From Gammaproteobacteria bacterium (GTDB lineage Bacteria; Pseudomonadota; Gammaproteobacteria; Pseudomonadales; Ketobacteraceae), in NCBI GenBank assembly GCA_013178375.1, contig JABLXQ010000038.1, positions 62,001 through 126,000 of the forward strand: a DNA stretch of 64,000 bases, written 5' to 3'. The notes beneath the pieces are model-generated. The model ran no database searches. It saw only the letters and a list, made by a program, of their open reading frames with translations, and had not been told where the DNA came from. The position numbers and the translations under genes are program-made. Below, in pieces: positions 35,823 to 44,805 of the stretch; the stretch's first letter is position 1, and every line of letters begins with the position of its first letter.

Positions 35823-36728
35823 TCATTTCTTCAGGATGGCATCCAGCGCCATCGGCAATTCTGGGTATTGAAACTGAAATCCGCTGGCCAGCGTGGCGGT
35901 GGGTATTACCCGCTGGCTGTCCAGCAGCAGCGACGCACTTTCACCCAGCAAGAGCTTCAGTGCAGCAGCCGGCGTCTTCAGCACAGCGGGGCGGTGCAGC
36001 TGTTGCGCCAGTATGCGGGTAAATTCGGCGTTGCGTACGGGGTGAGGGGTACTGCCATTGAAGGCGCCGCGGCATTCCTTCTGCTGCTGCAGGTACAGGA
36101 TGAGGTGGCACAGATCATCCCGGTGAATCCAGGAAAACCACTGTTGGCCACTGCCGAGCGTGCCGCCGGCACCTAGTCTGAAAGCCGGCAACATTCGTTG
36201 CAGCGCGCCGCCGTCCCGATCCAGCACCACACCGATCCGTACACAGCAGACCCGCATGCCCAGCGTGCTGGCTGTTTGCGCCTCCGCTTCCCAGTCACGG
36301 CACAGTTGGGCGGCGAAGCCGGTGCCGGCACTGCTGCTTTCGATGCATTCCTTGTCGCCGCAATCCCCGTAGTAGCCGATGGCAGAGCCATTGATCAGTG
36401 CGCGCGGTCGCGAACTGCACTTGGCCAGCGTATCCAGCAAATGGCGGGTGAAGTCGATGCGGCTGTTCCTCAGTATCTGCTTGCGCGCTGTGCTCCAGCG
36501 TCCCTCCATAATGGGTTCACCGGCAAGATTGATGACAGCATCGATGGCTGGAAGGTGCGGTATTTGATGCAGGTCGCTGATGACTGCCACGCTGGCGCCA
36601 CAGATCCTGGTGACCTGCTGCGCCGGCCGTCGTGAAAAAACGCTGATCCTGTGTCCCGCGGCCAGTGTCAGTTTGCACAGGCGCTGGCCGATGAATCCGG
36701 TTCCGCCGGTGATGAGCAGATGTGCCAT
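35823..36728 (-). CDS. NAD-dependent epimerase/dehydratase-like protein (TIGR01777/YfcH type)
   Basis: This 301-residue SDR-like protein has the Rossmann motif HLLITGGTGFIGQRLC at the very N terminus. AVINLAGEPIMEGRWS, INGSAIGYYGDCGD and the HRDDLCHLILYLQ/NGSTPHPVRNAEF segments typify the TIGR01777 subfamily. The true substrate of this family is not known. It is convergent with bfr. ATG 36728 begins directly at the Rossmann strand, which supports this start. Confidence 0.9.
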   Translation of the reverse strand: MAHLLITGGTGFIGQRLCKLTLAAGHRISVFSRRPAQQVTRICGASVAVISDLHQIPHLPAIDAVINLAGEPIMEGRWSTARKQILRNSRIDFTRHLLDTLAKCSSRPRALINGSAIGYYGDCGDKECIESSSAGTGFAAQLCRDWEAEAQTASTLGMRVCCVRIGVVLDRDGGALQRMLPAFRLGAGGTLGSGQQWFSWIHRDDLCHLILYLQQQKECRGAFNGSTPHPVRNAEFTRILAQQLHRPAVLKTPAAALKLLLGESASLLLDSQRVIPTATLASGFQFQYPELPMALDAILKK

Positions 36729-36847
36729 GCGGGGCTCCCAGGCTGAGGATGGGGTGTGCCCTCACTGTATTGCAGCGATCGTTGCCCCGCAATGGCGGTT
36801 GCAGTTGCCTGCCTGTTCAGGCTCGCTCACTTGCCAATCCGACCCAT

Positions 36848-37591
36848 TTATTTGCGGTGCAGGCATTCCTGTATCGAGGGCCGCAGGTGTGCCGGTACCA
36901 GTTCCATCATGCGTTTGCGTGCCTTTGCCAGCATGGTGCGGGTATTGGAGAGGCTGCAACCCGTCAAATCGGCGATTTCGTGGGAATCCATTTTATCGCA
37001 TACGGCATAGCGGACATGCCAGTACTGCACCGGCGTCAGATGGGCGCGCAACAATTCCAGCATCATGGCGACGCGCCCGTCCCCGTTGCTGTCGTCTGCA
37101 TCCGGCCCCTGGATTTCGGGCTCGATTGTCGCGGCAGCATAGAGCGGAGTGAAGTGTTGCCCGCCAAATGGCATGAGTGGAACCGGGCTCGCCTGTTCGG
37201 TGCCGATCTCGGTGAGAACAAATTCATCTTCGCTGTACTCGGGCAAACGGTCGAGGGCGACGTAGGACGGATACTCCCGGATCAGCGCTTCCACCATGCG
37301 GGTCATGGTGATCATCTTCAGGGTGCCGAGCATGACTTGGTTGCGGCGTTCACCGCGTGCGTCCAGATTGCGCTGGTGCACGGCAGACAGCGGTTTGTGG
37401 GCGACATCGCAGAACAGTCCCGGCAGGCTGTCGACGGCATCGCTGGGCAGATTCCGGGTGCCCACCTTCTTGACCAGACTGGTGCAATAGCGGTTGAAGT
37501 TGGCAACGATGAAAAGGTGAATGTCGAGTTTTTCCCACGCTTCATCCGGCCAGTTCGCCAGATTGCGGTACCGGTTCATACCCACGTCCAT
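36848..37591 (-). CDS. Orphan protein with sigma-70 region 4-like HTH
   Basis: The start at ATG 37591 (MDVGMNRYRN) has an AGGAG site and gives 247 residues. The C-terminal part reads LTPVQYWHVRYAVCDKMDSH, then EIADLTGCSLSNTRTMLAKARKRM. This is the layout of a sigma region 4 helix-turn-helix (T-P-x-Q, then E-I-A-x-x-T-G). The N-terminal part (NFNRYCTSLVKKVG and NQVMLGTLKMITMTRMVEAL) is not a clear region 2, and an acidic linker (PDADDSNGDG) joins the two. It may be a divergent sigma-like factor or a transcription regulator of another kind. No anti-sigma gene is adjacent. Confidence 0.7.
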   Translation of the reverse strand: MDVGMNRYRNLANWPDEAWEKLDIHLFIVANFNRYCTSLVKKVGTRNLPSDAVDSLPGLFCDVAHKPLSAVHQRNLDARGERRNQVMLGTLKMITMTRMVEALIREYPSYVALDRLPEYSEDEFVLTEIGTEQASPVPLMPFGGQHFTPLYAAATIEPEIQGPDADDSNGDGRVAMMLELLRAHLTPVQYWHVRYAVCDKMDSHEIADLTGCSLSNTRTMLAKARKRMMELVPAHLRPSIQECLHRK

Positions 37592-38175
37592 AATGACTCC
37601 TGTCCTCGATGTTGGTCGAAGCCTGCATTGGACCCCCGTCCGCATGACCTCGCCTGTCCCATATGATGTTGGGTGCGGTCGTAGAGTAACAATCGACTAT
37701 TTTCGAAACAATAGCAGGTGGTCGGTTTGCGCAGTTTCTCACGTGTTTTTGTGAAAATAACCGGAATTTTCGAGCGCGTGCTTGGTTCAATCTGGCGGAA
37801 AAAATCCGGATACAAATACATTAAAAAATTGGGACAGAAAAATTTCCGGTTTGCTTGTGTGAGTGCTGTCTGTTGTTGGATTTGGTTGTTTTGAAGGTGC
37901 AATTTAACCGCGCAGCAATTTGCCATGCGTAATCATCTGCCCGGTTTGAAAAGTGCAGGTAGTGGAAGGTGGCGTTGCGACGTGTTGCGGTATGTGGTGG
38001 CGAGTCAATTGTGTGAAGTGTTTTTGTCGTCGGCCAGCAGTGCTTGCGGCGCCTCCGCACAGGGTGCATCGGCGCCGGATTCGTATCGGGCAGGATTTGC
38101 AGATGGGCTTGCTTCGCTATTCGGGCAGGGCGGGCGCAAGACGGCGGGTTGTCGTCCAGCCTGAGGGGCCCAGTC
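37592..38175. other. 584-bp intergenic region, partly AT-rich
   Basis: No convincing gene is present. The part near 37680-37960 is clearly more AT-rich than its surroundings. It contains imperfect inverted repeats, such as CTATT-N8-AATAG at 37697-37714 and a TCAC/GTGA pair near 37740-37755. It lies upstream of the sigma-like gene and probably holds its control region. A short plus-strand frame at 37925-38164 looks like composition noise. Confidence 0.45.
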
Positions 38176-38835
38176 TCACTGCGCAGGCAATTGCAAGGTG
38201 GGAAAGCCTTCCCGTTCCAGCCAGGCAATGGCCTTGTCCCGCTGTGGTGCACGCCGTTCCCATTCCATGAAAGCGGGCGGATGGGGATTGCGCTCGTCAC
38301 TCTCCACCAACTGATGGCAGCATTCATGGAACAGCAAGTACTTCAGCACGAACTGTGGCGCCCGGCGCTGGCACAGATGCGGGTGCAGGGCGATGCGGTT
38401 GTGTTGCGGGTAGTAGCAGGCGGCGGGTACTGCGCGGGTGGTATCCAGATGGCGGTTGTAGGCGGTGGCGTATTGCTCCCAGCGGGAATCGCCCTGCTGT
38501 TTCAGCAGATGGCTCATCAACAGTTCGGAGTCGGGGTGGCCGGCGTCGGCACATTCCTGCAACAGGGGCTGGGCCTGTTTCCGCTGGCCGGCCTGTAGCA
38601 GGTGGGTCGCCTTGGCGAAACGATGCCACAGGGAGCTGCGTGGTTGCAGGGCTTTGCCGGGGGTGCCGCTGCTGATGGTCACGCTGCCCAGGGGAATCTC
38701 CCAGCACACGGTGGCCTGGATGCGGTCGTCGAAATAGCGGCTGTTGATGAAGCTGAACAGGTGCTCCAGCTTCAGACGGTCGCTTTCACCGTCGCAGCGT
38801 GGCACGAATGTGGGTACGAAGGTAATCATCTGCAT
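38176..38835 (-). CDS. SprT-like putative zinc metalloprotein with TPR/Sel1-like insert
   Basis: This 219-residue protein has an N-terminal SprT-like segment (LFSFINSRYFDDRIQATVCW) and a metalloprotease-type HExxH motif in LLFHECCHQL near the C terminus. Between them lies a helical repeat-like stretch (ATHLLQAGQRKQAQPLLQEC and AGHPDSELLMSHLLKQQGD) that resembles a TPR or Sel1 unit. No signal peptide is visible. A possible zinc-dependent protease or DNA-associated SprT relative; activity is inferred from the motif only. Confidence 0.75.
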   Translation of the reverse strand: MQMITFVPTFVPRCDGESDRLKLEHLFSFINSRYFDDRIQATVCWEIPLGSVTISSGTPGKALQPRSSLWHRFAKATHLLQAGQRKQAQPLLQECADAGHPDSELLMSHLLKQQGDSRWEQYATAYNRHLDTTRAVPAACYYPQHNRIALHPHLCQRRAPQFVLKYLLFHECCHQLVESDERNPHPPAFMEWERRAPQRDKAIAWLEREGFPTLQLPAQ

Positions 38836-39019
38836 GGGCGTGCGTCCCTGTCTCTACTGATGCGGCCGGGTTGCGGGAACCCGGATTTGTCCCTGCCGCG
38901 GAAGCGGGCATGCTTCGTCTTGAAGCCGGGATGATTATAAAGACAGTGCGCACGCAAACGATGTGCGAAATCTCTGCCATCAGGGTAGGACAACCCCGTG
39001 CCGATCGGACAGCTTATGT
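38836..39019. other. Intergenic region upstream of the SprT-like gene
   Basis: These 184 bases are non-coding. A 7-bp inverted repeat, CCGGGTT-GCGGG-AACCCGG, lies at 38866-38884, and a minus-strand TATAAT near 38935 could serve the SprT-like gene. The -35 partner is weak. Confidence 0.35.
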
Positions 39020-40039
39020 TCACTCCCCCTGCAGTTCGCTGTGCTGGCGGTAGGCGCCGGGGGTGAGGCCGGTCCATTTCTTGAAGGCGCGGTGGAAGGT
39101 GCTGGGCTCGGAGAATCCCATCAGTTCCGCGATCTCGTTGATGCTGTGGCGCGAGCGGTTCAGGTAGTAGATGGCTGCGTCGCGGCGCATGTTGTCCTTG
39201 ATCTCCTGATAGGAGGTGCCTTCCTGCTTGAGGTGCCGGCGCAGGGTCTGCGGCGTGGTGTTCATCACCTTGGCCACGCTTTCGAAATCCGGAAATTCGT
39301 TGCGGAAGTCGGTGCCGATCAGGGTGCGGATGCGGGCGGTGAGGCTGTCGTCGTTATCGGGGATCACCACCAGGTTTTCCGGCGCGTCACGTAGGAACTG
39401 CTTCAGGTCCTGCGTCGTCTGGGCAATCGGCATGTCCAGGTAGCGCAGCTTGAAATGCAGTGCGTTGGCTGGCTGGTTGAACAGGATGCGAGTGCGGAAC
39501 AGGCGCTGGTACTCTTCCTTCACGATGGGCACCCCGCCGGACAGGGAGACTTGGGTCAGCTCCAGTCGCTGCCCGATCAGCCAGCTGAAAAAGCGGTGCA
39601 GCAGCACTAGGCAGCTATCAGCGGTGGTGTGGTCCCAGTCGATTTCAGGGTGGTCGAAGGTGAGGGTGACGATGGCTTCCTCGCCGCGCTTCTGCAGTCG
39701 GAACTGCATGTCGTCGATGAACAGGTTGTAGAACTGGAAGCAGCGCAGGATGGCCCGTTGCAGGTTGGGGCTGTTGATCACCGCGTGGCACATCAGGGCG
39801 AAGGTGCCGGGCTTGGTGCGGTGCTTGCCGCCCACGCAGAGGAACTCGTCGCCCGTGGCCTGCACCAGCTGCATGGCCAGACGCACATACTGTTCGCTGG
39901 GGATGCGTTGGGCGGGGTCGCCGAGGATGTCCGCCGACATGTCCAGCCGCTGGATATAGGATGCGGTATCGATGCCCGCTTTTTCTGCCCGCGCCAGCAG
40001 GGCATTCAGGTAATGAACGGATACGGTGCTGGTTTTCAT
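39020..40039 (-). CDS. AraC-family transcriptional regulator (Arabinose_bd-type N-terminus)
   Basis: This is a 339-residue protein starting at ATG 40039 (MKTSTVSVHYL, CAGGA site). The N-terminal ligand domain is of the type found in OruR- and FeaR-like regulators (RIPSEQYVRLAMQLVQATGD, GTFALMCHAVINSPNLQRAI). The AraC DNA-binding domain is at the end (VAKVMNTTPQTLRRHLKQEG, EIAELMGFSEPSTFHRAFKKWTG). It is divergent from a class III CoA-transferase gene, its most probable target. Confidence 0.92.
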   Translation of the reverse strand: MKTSTVSVHYLNALLARAEKAGIDTASYIQRLDMSADILGDPAQRIPSEQYVRLAMQLVQATGDEFLCVGGKHRTKPGTFALMCHAVINSPNLQRAILRCFQFYNLFIDDMQFRLQKRGEEAIVTLTFDHPEIDWDHTTADSCLVLLHRFFSWLIGQRLELTQVSLSGGVPIVKEEYQRLFRTRILFNQPANALHFKLRYLDMPIAQTTQDLKQFLRDAPENLVVIPDNDDSLTARIRTLIGTDFRNEFPDFESVAKVMNTTPQTLRRHLKQEGTSYQEIKDNMRRDAAIYYLNRSRHSINEIAELMGFSEPSTFHRAFKKWTGLTPGAYRQHSELQGE

Positions 40040-40261
40040 GAATCCTGCTTGTCGGCCGGTGAGCGGGGGCATCTTGCCGCAGCCATCCCGGCTTGGCAAT
40101 TCCCACCGGGTACCGGCCGCCTCGTTTCTGGTGCAAATGATCAGGTAATTTGAACTATACGGTCATTTTCCCGCCAGCGGTAGACGGCCTACCCTATGGC
40201 ACTGGTGGCGCTTCCGTCCGGACGCCTTTTTGTTCTCATTTTTAACTGGTTGGAAATTCCC
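40040..40261. promoter_or_regulatory. Divergent control region between the AraC regulator and CoA-transferase genes
   Basis: The 222 bases separate two divergent genes and must hold both promoters and the regulator's binding site. A palindrome CGTCCGGACG followed by CCTTTTT (about 40216-40231) lies in the leader of the rightward gene. I cannot assign promoter boxes with confidence. Confidence 0.4.
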
Positions 40262-41440
40262 ATGGCTGGACCTTTGTCGACCCTGAAAGTGCTGGATTTC
40301 AGTGCCCTGCTGCCGGGCCCCTTCGGCACCATGATGCTGGCGGACTGGGGCGCGGACGTGATCCGCGTCGAATCCCCCACCCGGCCGGATATGGTGCGGA
40401 TGCTGCCGCCCCAGCAGGATGGCATTTCAGCCTGCCATGCTTATCTGAACCGCTCCAAGAAATCCCTGGCGCTGGACCTGAAGAAGCCCGGTGGCGTGGA
40501 CGTGATCAAGGCGCTGGTGAAGGAATACGACATCGTGGTGGACCAGTTCCGCCCGGGCGTGATGGACCGGCTGGGCGTCGGTTATGAGGCGCTGAGAGCG
40601 GTGAATCCTGGCGTGATTTTCTGTTCGATCACGGGTTATGGCCAGACCGGCCCCTACAAGGATCGCGCCGGCCATGATCTGAATTACCTGTCGATTGCCG
40701 GCATTACCGGTTATAACGGCCGCAGGTCGTCTGGCCCGGCGCCGATCAACGTGCAGGTGGCGGACGTGGCGGGCGGTTCCTACCATTCGGTCATGGCGAT
40801 CCTGGCGGCGGTGGTGCATCGCCAGCAGACCGGCGAAGGCCAGTTCATCGATGTGAGCATGACCGATGCCGCGTTTTCCATGCATGCGCTGACCGCACCG
40901 CCGGCCTTGGTGGGCGGCGTGGAGCCGGTGGTGGAAGAAACCCAGCTCAATGGCGGCAGTTTCTATGATTGCTATGAGACCTCGGATGGTCGTTACCTGT
41001 CAGTGGGTGGGCTGGAGCCGCAGTTTTTCGGCCAGTTCGTTACTGCGCTGGGTCACCCGGAATGGAATGGTCGCGGTCTGGCGATGAACGTGGATTTGCA
41101 GAGGACGCTGAAGAAGGAAATTTCGGCGGTGATGATCACCCGCAGCTATGCCGAATGGTGCGAAGTATTTGCCGCGCTGGATTGCTGTGTCGAACCGGTG
41201 CTGACATTCAGTGAAGCCTGCCAGCATCCCCACATCCTGGCCCGTGACCTGATCGTTGACGTGAAAACCGACAGCGGCACGCAGAAGCAGCTGGCTTCGC
41301 CGGTGAAATTCTCGCAGACCAGGCCGCGCTACGATTATGCCGGCGTGGCGCTGGGCAGGCATACGCGGGAAGTGCTGGAAGGGGCAGGCATGAGCGCCGA
41401 GCAGATCGATACGCTGATGAAAGTCGGTACGGTGATGTAA
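40262..41440 (+). CDS. CaiB/BaiF-type class III CoA-transferase or alpha-methylacyl-CoA racemase
   Basis: This 392-residue protein starts at ATG 40262 (MAGPLSTLKVLDFSALLPGP). The family signatures are visible: ADWGADVIRVE near the N terminus, LDLKKPGGVDVIKALVKEYD, VDQFRPGVMDRLG and ITGYGQTGPYKDRAGHDLNY. In alpha-methylacyl-CoA racemases the GHD-containing stretch carries catalytic residues; this protein has AGHDLNYLSIAG. A racemase is therefore at least as likely as a transferase. It would act on branched-chain or sterol-side-chain acyl-CoAs (inference). Confidence 0.9.
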   Translation: MAGPLSTLKVLDFSALLPGPFGTMMLADWGADVIRVESPTRPDMVRMLPPQQDGISACHAYLNRSKKSLALDLKKPGGVDVIKALVKEYDIVVDQFRPGVMDRLGVGYEALRAVNPGVIFCSITGYGQTGPYKDRAGHDLNYLSIAGITGYNGRRSSGPAPINVQVADVAGGSYHSVMAILAAVVHRQQTGEGQFIDVSMTDAAFSMHALTAPPALVGGVEPVVEETQLNGGSFYDCYETSDGRYLSVGGLEPQFFGQFVTALGHPEWNGRGLAMNVDLQRTLKKEISAVMITRSYAEWCEVFAALDCCVEPVLTFSEACQHPHILARDLIVDVKTDSGTQKQLASPVKFSQTRPRYDYAGVALGRHTREVLEGAGMSAEQIDTLMKVGTVM

Positions 41441-41518
41441 CTTCGTTGCCACAACTTTGCTGCAATTGCGGGTGGTACTGTCACCTGGTCTCCAGAGACA
41501 GTGCCCCCCACCGGAATC

Positions 41519-42178
41519 CTACCACTCGCTGCGGCGTTTCTTGCCTGCGCTTTTCGAAATCAGCCAGGTAAACAGCATACCCAGCAGCACCGCGCCGGCA
41601 CCCCACTTGATGCCTTCCAGCCGCTTGTCATCCACCAGCCGGGCGTTTTCCACTTTCAGCTTCTCGATCTCAACCTTCAGCAGTTCTGCATCTTCCTGCA
41701 ACTGGCGGTAGGCTGCATCGGTGGAGATGGCGTTGCGGTTTACGTTGGCGACCCGGTTCAGTTCCTTCTGCAGATCGGTGGCGCTGCCCGAGACTTTTTC
41801 AAAGTTGGATTTGAACGTGTTCAGCTCGCTGGTGGTGGATTTGAGCTGGTCATTGATCGCGGCATAGTCCGCTTTCAGCCGGCCGATTTCCTTCAGTGCC
41901 CGTTCCAGCTGATCCCGCGCAACCGGTTCGGCGGCAACGTACTCGGCCTTCACCCAACCTTCCTTTTCCCCGGCGCGCACTTGCACCCAGTCACCGCTTT
42001 CCTGCAGTTTTTCCATGGGGGTGCCGCTTTTCAGAAAATCCAGGATGCGGTATTCGGTACCGGCACCGGAACGCAGGTCGATGCGGGGGCTGTCGTAGAC
42101 GTAAAGTGTTTGGGCATTGGCGAAGAGGGGCAGCGTCAGGCTGCTGACCAGCGCCAGAATCAAGAAGCGTGCTTTCAC
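41519..42178 (-). CDS. SH3-domain envelope protein (TIGR04211/YgiM type)
   Basis: This 219-residue protein has a signal peptide (MKARFLILALVSSLTLPLFA, cleaved near ANA). A bacterial SH3 domain follows (RIDLRSGAGTEYRILDFLKSG, GWVKAEYV). Next comes a long coiled coil (about 90-185), and then a C-terminal membrane helix (WGAGAVLLGMLFTWLI) with a basic tail. This is the YgiM arrangement. It is an inner-membrane-anchored periplasmic protein whose role is unclear. It lies downstream of yciI and yciB on the same strand. Confidence 0.9.
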   Translation of the reverse strand: MKARFLILALVSSLTLPLFANAQTLYVYDSPRIDLRSGAGTEYRILDFLKSGTPMEKLQESGDWVQVRAGEKEGWVKAEYVAAEPVARDQLERALKEIGRLKADYAAINDQLKSTTSELNTFKSNFEKVSGSATDLQKELNRVANVNRNAISTDAAYRQLQEDAELLKVEIEKLKVENARLVDDKRLEGIKWGAGAVLLGMLFTWLISKSAGKKRRSEW

Positions 42179-42280
42179 TGTGGTTCCCCGTTGCGTATTT
42201 GGATGGTTGCGTCCTGCCTTGGGCTGGCAGTGTATGTCAGTTTGATGTCGGCGGAGCGTGAACCGTTCACCAGTCTGAAA

Positions 42281-42580
42281 TCAGGGCAGCACTTTTTTGA
42301 AGGGTTTCACTGTCACCTTCTGGTAGACCCCGGCGGTCAGGTAGGGATCGGCATCCGCCCAGGCCTGTGCGGCGATCAGGCTTTCGAACTCGGCCACCAC
42401 CAGGCTACCGGTGAATCCGGCGCTACCCGGATCCTCGCTGTCGATGGCCGGGTGCGGGCCGGCCAGCAGCAGGCGTCCTTCGGCCTTGAGGGCCAGCAGG
42501 CGTTCCAGGTGGGCAGGGCGGGTCTGCAGACGCCTTTCCAGGCTGCCCGGCACGTCTTCACTGATGATGGCGTAGAACAT
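42281..42580 (-). CDS. yciI: YciI family protein
   Basis: This 99-residue alpha/beta dimeric protein has the YciI pattern: [15 protein letters not shown] with an R-x-x-H-L element ([22 protein letters not shown]), then [20 protein letters not shown]. His and Asp near the cleft are retained. The function is unknown but the gene is commonly next to yciB, as here: yciB ends three bases upstream. Confidence 0.93.
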   Translation of the reverse strand: MFYAIISEDVPGSLERRLQTRPAHLERLLALKAEGRLLLAGPHPAIDSEDPGSAGFTGSLVVAEFESLIAAQAWADADPYLTAGVYQKVTVKPFKKVLP

Positions 42581-42582
42581 GG

Positions 42583-43170
42583 TCAGCCCCCGGTTTCCGG
42601 ATTGTTTTCATTGTGCTCTTCCCGGATGTAGCGGGACAGGTAGGCGAACTGGGCCAGCAGGAACAGCATGTTCAGTATGGATTGCCCCACCATCTTGTAG
42701 GCGACCCAGGTGTCCTGGTCGAAGTTGTACACCACCAGCAGGTTGGTTCCGCCCAGCAGCACGAAAAACACCACGAAGCTGAGGTTCAGCGGCAGCCATT
42801 TTTCTTCCGGCAGCTCCAGCTTGTGATGGGGCATCTGTTTCAGAAAGGCTTCCACCAGGGTACGGACCAGATTGCGGCGCCCGATGAACTGGCTGCCCAG
42901 AAAGACAACGGCGAACAGCCAGTTGACGATGGTGGGCTTCCACATGATGAAGGCCTGGTCCTGCAGGGCGATGGTCAGGCCGCCCAGTACCACCAGGATG
43001 GCAAAGGTGGCGAGGTGCATTTTCTCGGCCGTGCGCTTCAGCAGCCAGTAGCCGGCTATCTGCAGGGCGCTGGCGGCGATCAGAACCTTGGTGGCGAGGA
43101 TCATGTCCTTGGTCAGAAAGTACGCCGCCACAAAGACTGCTACGGGAAAAAAATCGAAAAACTGTTTCAT
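42583..43170 (-). CDS. yciB: Inner membrane septation protein A (YciB/IspZ family)
   Basis: This 195-residue protein is dominated by five or six membrane helices, starting [18 protein letters not shown], with the family block [20 protein letters not shown] and [22 protein letters not shown]. YciB interacts with cell-division and envelope proteins in enterics. The ATG at 43170 is used; a TTG two codons upstream is also open. It is the first gene of a yciB-yciI-SH3 operon and divergent from the PHP gene. Confidence 0.93.
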   Translation of the reverse strand: MKQFFDFFPVAVFVAAYFLTKDMILATKVLIAASALQIAGYWLLKRTAEKMHLATFAILVVLGGLTIALQDQAFIMWKPTIVNWLFAVVFLGSQFIGRRNLVRTLVEAFLKQMPHHKLELPEEKWLPLNLSFVVFFVLLGGTNLLVVYNFDQDTWVAYKMVGQSILNMLFLLAQFAYLSRYIREEHNENNPETGG

Positions 43171-43261
43171 CTGCAATCAAAGCGCTCAGAAAGGGTCGGC
43201 CCAATGATAAGATATTTGACTTTCCTTATCACTAGCGCATCTCTGCAACCGGATTTCCCTC

Positions 43262-44125
43262 TTGAATCAGAACGTTCCCAGCTGGATCGACCTGCACCTG
43301 CACAGCACGGCTTCCGATGGCGAGCTGTCGCCGGCGGATCTGGTGGCGGCGGTGGCGGCGGCCGGAGTAAAGGTGATGGCGCTGACCGATCACGACTCGG
43401 TGGCAGGATTGGCGCCCGCCCGGACTGCCTGCGCGGTGCTGGGCCTGCAACTGGTGAACGGGGTGGAGATTTCCTGCCGGCGCGAGGCGCTGGATGTGCA
43501 TGTGGTGGGGCTGGGTATCGATCCTGATCATCCGGCGCTGACCGAACATCTGGGTGTCCAAATGGCGCGACGGGCGGCGCGGGCGCAGGTGATCAACACC
43601 CGGCTGGTGAAAGAGGGCATCCCCGATCTGCTGGAAGCGGCCAGCGCCGGTGCGCCGCAAGGCATTCCGGCCCGTCCCCATTTTGCGCGGGCGCTGGTGG
43701 CAGCAGGTGTATGCAAGGATGAAAAGGACGCCTTTGGCAAATACCTGGCGCTGGGCAAACCGGCCTACGTAAAAATGGACTGGCCGGGTCTGGAAGAGGC
43801 CATCGGCTGGATCCGGGAGGCCGGCGGCGTGGCGGTGCTGGCCCATCCCCATCGCTACAAGTTGACGCGCACGAAACTCGATTTGCTGCTGCGACATTTT
43901 CGCGATGCGGGCGGCAGTGCGGTGGAAGTGGCGGTTGCCAACCAGGAAGCCACCAGCGTGCAGCAGCTGGCGGATTTCTGCAGTCGCTACGGACTGCATG
44001 CCTCCAAGGGCAGCGATTATCACGGACCCTCCATGCGCTGGGTGCAGCCAGGCAAAATGCCGCCATTGCCCTCGCGCTGTCAGCCGGTGTGGTCTTTACT
44101 GGGCATTCAGGAACCGAATAATTAA
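43262..44125 (+). CDS. PHP-domain phosphoesterase (RNase AM/YciV type)
   Basis: This 287-residue protein carries PHP metal-binding motifs: IDLHLHSTASDGE, ALTDHDSVAGL, NGVEISC, LAHPHRYK and SKGSDYHGP. The E. coli relative (YciV/RNase AM) is a 3',5'-nucleoside bisphosphate phosphatase and 5'-3' exonuclease. The only reasonable start upstream of the first motif is a TTG at 43262; a TGA closes the frame at 43217. Relatives also lie between yciB and yciO, as here. Confidence 0.9.
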   Translation: MNQNVPSWIDLHLHSTASDGELSPADLVAAVAAAGVKVMALTDHDSVAGLAPARTACAVLGLQLVNGVEISCRREALDVHVVGLGIDPDHPALTEHLGVQMARRAARAQVINTRLVKEGIPDLLEAASAGAPQGIPARPHFARALVAAGVCKDEKDAFGKYLALGKPAYVKMDWPGLEEAIGWIREAGGVAVLAHPHRYKLTRTKLDLLLRHFRDAGGSAVEVAVANQEATSVQQLADFCSRYGLHASKGSDYHGPSMRWVQPGKMPPLPSRCQPVWSLLGIQEPNN

Positions 44126-44134
44126 CAGCATCCT

Positions 44135-44755
44135 ATGACACAGATTTTTCGCATTCACCCCGAAACGCCGCAAAAACGCCTGATCAAGCAGGCCGCCGAC
44201 CGCCTGCGGGCGGGGGAAATCATCGTCTATCCCACCGACGCCGCCTACGCCGTGGGCTGTGCGTTGGAAAACAAGCGCGGCCTGGAGCGGATCATCCAGC
44301 TGCGCCAGCTCGGTGAAAAACACAACTTCACCATCCTGTGCCGCGATTTGTCGCAACTGGCGAATTATGCCCGCGTCGACAACTGGGCCTTCCGTCTGCT
44401 GAAAGCCAATACACCGGGCCCATACACATTCATTCTGTCGGCCACCAGTGATGTGCCGCGTCGCCTGATGCATCCCAAGCGCAAGACCATCGGCTTGCGG
44501 GTGCCGGACAACGCCATTGTGCAGTCGCTGCTGGAAGAAACCGGCGAGCCCATCATGAGCACCACGCTGCTGCTGCCCGGCGATGAATACCCGATGACCG
44601 ACCCGGAAGAAATCGCCGAGCGGGTGGGCAAGCAGGTGGATCTGATCATCGACGGCGGTTGGGGTGAAATGGAGACGACCACTGTGGTGGATATGGTTGA
44701 TTCCGCGCCGGTGGTGGTGCGACAGGGAAAGGGTGACAGCAAACCGTTCCTGTGA
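44135..44755 (+). CDS. yciO: YciO (Sua5/YrdC) family protein
   Basis: This 206-residue protein has the YrdC fold: GEIIVYPTDAAYAVGCAL, the KHNFTILCRDLSQLANYA block, GPYTFILSATSDVPRR and KTIGLRVPDN. The family includes threonylcarbamoyl-AMP synthase for t6A tRNA modification. YciO proteins are a side branch with weaker activity, so a tRNA role is possible but not certain. It starts nine bases after the PHP gene. Confidence 0.9.
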   Translation: MTQIFRIHPETPQKRLIKQAADRLRAGEIIVYPTDAAYAVGCALENKRGLERIIQLRQLGEKHNFTILCRDLSQLANYARVDNWAFRLLKANTPGPYTFILSATSDVPRRLMHPKRKTIGLRVPDNAIVQSLLEETGEPIMSTTLLLPGDEYPMTDPEEIAERVGKQVDLIIDGGWGEMETTTVVDMVDSAPVVVRQGKGDSKPFL

Positions 44756-44805
44756 GTGCCGCATGCCAGTTTTGTACGTCCAACTTTTTCAACAAGGGTG
44801 ATGTG

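Noticed and set aside
37925-38164. Small plus-strand protein in the AT-rich gap
   Set aside because: No ribosome binding site, no recognisable motif, and Ser/Ala/Gly-rich random-looking translation.
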